7,316 bases of DNA from an uncultured Clostridia bacterium (lineage in GTDB: Bacteria > Bacillota > Clostridia > Christensenellales > CAG-314): assembly GCA_934177025.1 (NCBI GenBank), contig CAKPPA010000054.1, positions 1-7,316 on the forward strand, in the 5' to 3' direction. Positions within the stretch are counted from its first letter, which is position 1. Every line of letters begins with the position of its first letter. The notes under the pieces were generated by a model that saw only the letters and a list, made by a program, of their open reading frames with translations, made no database searches and was not told the DNA's origin. A program made the position numbers and the translations under genes. This document shows positions 6,961 to 7,316 of this stretch, piece after piece.

Positions 6961-7010
6961 CGGCATACGACCCTCCTAAGCACTGCGCACTACGAAGGCA
7001 TCCTATGCCG
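6961..7010 (-). promoter_or_regulatory. Leader inverted repeat enclosing a second Shine-Dalgarno-like sequence
   Basis: In the leader of the TasA-like gene the minus strand carries CGGCATA (7010-7004) and its exact complement TATGCCG (6967-6961), 36 bases apart. Within the loop, CCTTC can pair with GGAGG of an AGGAGGG sequence at 6977-6971. The predicted RNA is a long imperfect stem ending just before the gene's own GGAGG. It could stabilise the mRNA 5' end or control translation. It matches no riboswitch that I recognise. Confidence 0.4.
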
Positions 7011-7016
7011 CATGAA

Positions 7017-7045
7017 ATATTTTTATTCCTGCGTGTGTTTGACAA
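7017..7045 (-). promoter_or_regulatory. Weak possible promoter of the TasA-like gene
   Basis: The minus strand has TTGTCA (7045-7040), 17 bases, then AAATAT (7022-7017). The -35 matches 5/6; the -10 matches only 3/6 but keeps the important second A and last T. Transcription from here would begin close to 7010, at the foot of the leader stem. No terminator is visible between the upstream partial gene and this point, so read-through is also possible. Confidence 0.3.
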
Positions 7046-7065
7046 GAATTTTACTATTTATGTAA

Positions 7066-7316
7066 TTATGCCCCTGCAACAGTCGCTGTTCCGCTAATCG
7101 TCACTTTGTACGAAACATTGTTTAATTGATACAAATCTCTCAAAACTTTTGTTGCTTCCGCTGCTAAAGTGTCAGAATACTCTTGATTGTTGTAGTAACT
7201 GTAAGGATTCATTTTCAAATACTCACCCCAACCGAACGTAATTGTTATGGTGAGTTCTGCCGTATGAGCCGCCTTGTTTTGCGTGAACTTATCACGGCTA
7301 ATCGTAACTTCGCTAC
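7066..7316 (-). CDS. C-terminal part of a TasA-like secreted protein (5' end beyond the window)
   Basis: An open frame of 82 codons enters from the right edge and stops at TAA (7068-7066). It includes AELTITITFGWGEYLK and ends LNNVSYKVTISGTATVAGA. The FGWGE motif, the later acidic-helical stretch (LAAEATKVLRDLY against LTAEAKRDILQAM in the next gene) and the last beta strand line up in the same order with the C-terminus of the complete downstream protein. I therefore call it a paralogue from a tandem duplication, although identity is low. The N-terminus, and with it any signal peptide, lies outside the window. No cell-wall sorting signal is at the C-terminus. By analogy it would be another substrate of the SipW-type peptidase. 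Confidence 0.75.
   Translation of the reverse strand, partial: SEVTISRDKFTQNKAAHTAELTITITFGWGEYLKMNPYSYYNNQEYSDTLAAEATKVLRDLYQLNNVSYKVTISGTATVAGA

Noticed and set aside
6942..7065. Terminator after the partial upstream gene
   Set aside because: The leader stem is not followed by a T run on the minus strand, and no other hairpin with a T tract is visible.
1..7316. CRISPR array, tRNA or rRNA genes, insertion sequences
   Set aside because: No regularly spaced repeats, tRNA-like cloverleaf, transposase motif or terminal inverted repeats were seen on either strand.

Overview
The window looks like part of a Bacillota (Firmicutes) chromosome, most likely an anaerobic Clostridia-type lineage. The evidence is strong Shine-Dalgarno sites, a SipW-type (ER-like) signal peptidase beside TasA-like secreted proteins, an ABC-2 exporter of a common Firmicutes type, and moderately AT-leaning DNA. 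No marker gene fixes the genus, so this is inference from gene families. All supported genes lie on the minus strand, so transcription runs from right to left. Seven protein genes are present, and the first and last are cut by the window edges.

Reading in the direction of transcription, the right end holds the last 82 codons of a secreted-protein gene (7066-7316). A leader region of about 125 bases follows, and then a complete paralogous gene (6111-6941) whose product carries a SipW-type signal peptide. The two proteins share a C-terminal pattern centred on FGWGE. A strong hairpin-plus-T-run terminator (5999-6056), with a second hairpin before it, closes this unit.

A second unit starts just after the terminator, probably from its own promoter (5973-6000). 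It holds five closely packed genes: a SipW-type signal peptidase with extra N- and C-terminal regions (4927-5946); a McrB-like AAA+ ATPase anchored by four predicted membrane helices (3096-4904); a DUF2357/McrC-like protein with a C-terminal zinc ribbon (1767-3044); an ABC transporter ATPase (1003-1770) whose start overlaps the previous stop as ATGA; and its ABC-2 permease (1-999, running off the left edge).

The most interesting point is this combination. An McrB/DUF2357 pair normally suggests modification-dependent restriction. Here the AAA+ protein is membrane bound, its GTP-signature region is not the classical McrB one, and the partner's PD-(D/E)XK-like segment lacks the expected lysine. 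The pair is embedded between a signal peptidase for matrix-type proteins and an exporter. I infer a possible role at the cell envelope, or a membrane-tethered defence module. The sequence alone does not decide between them.
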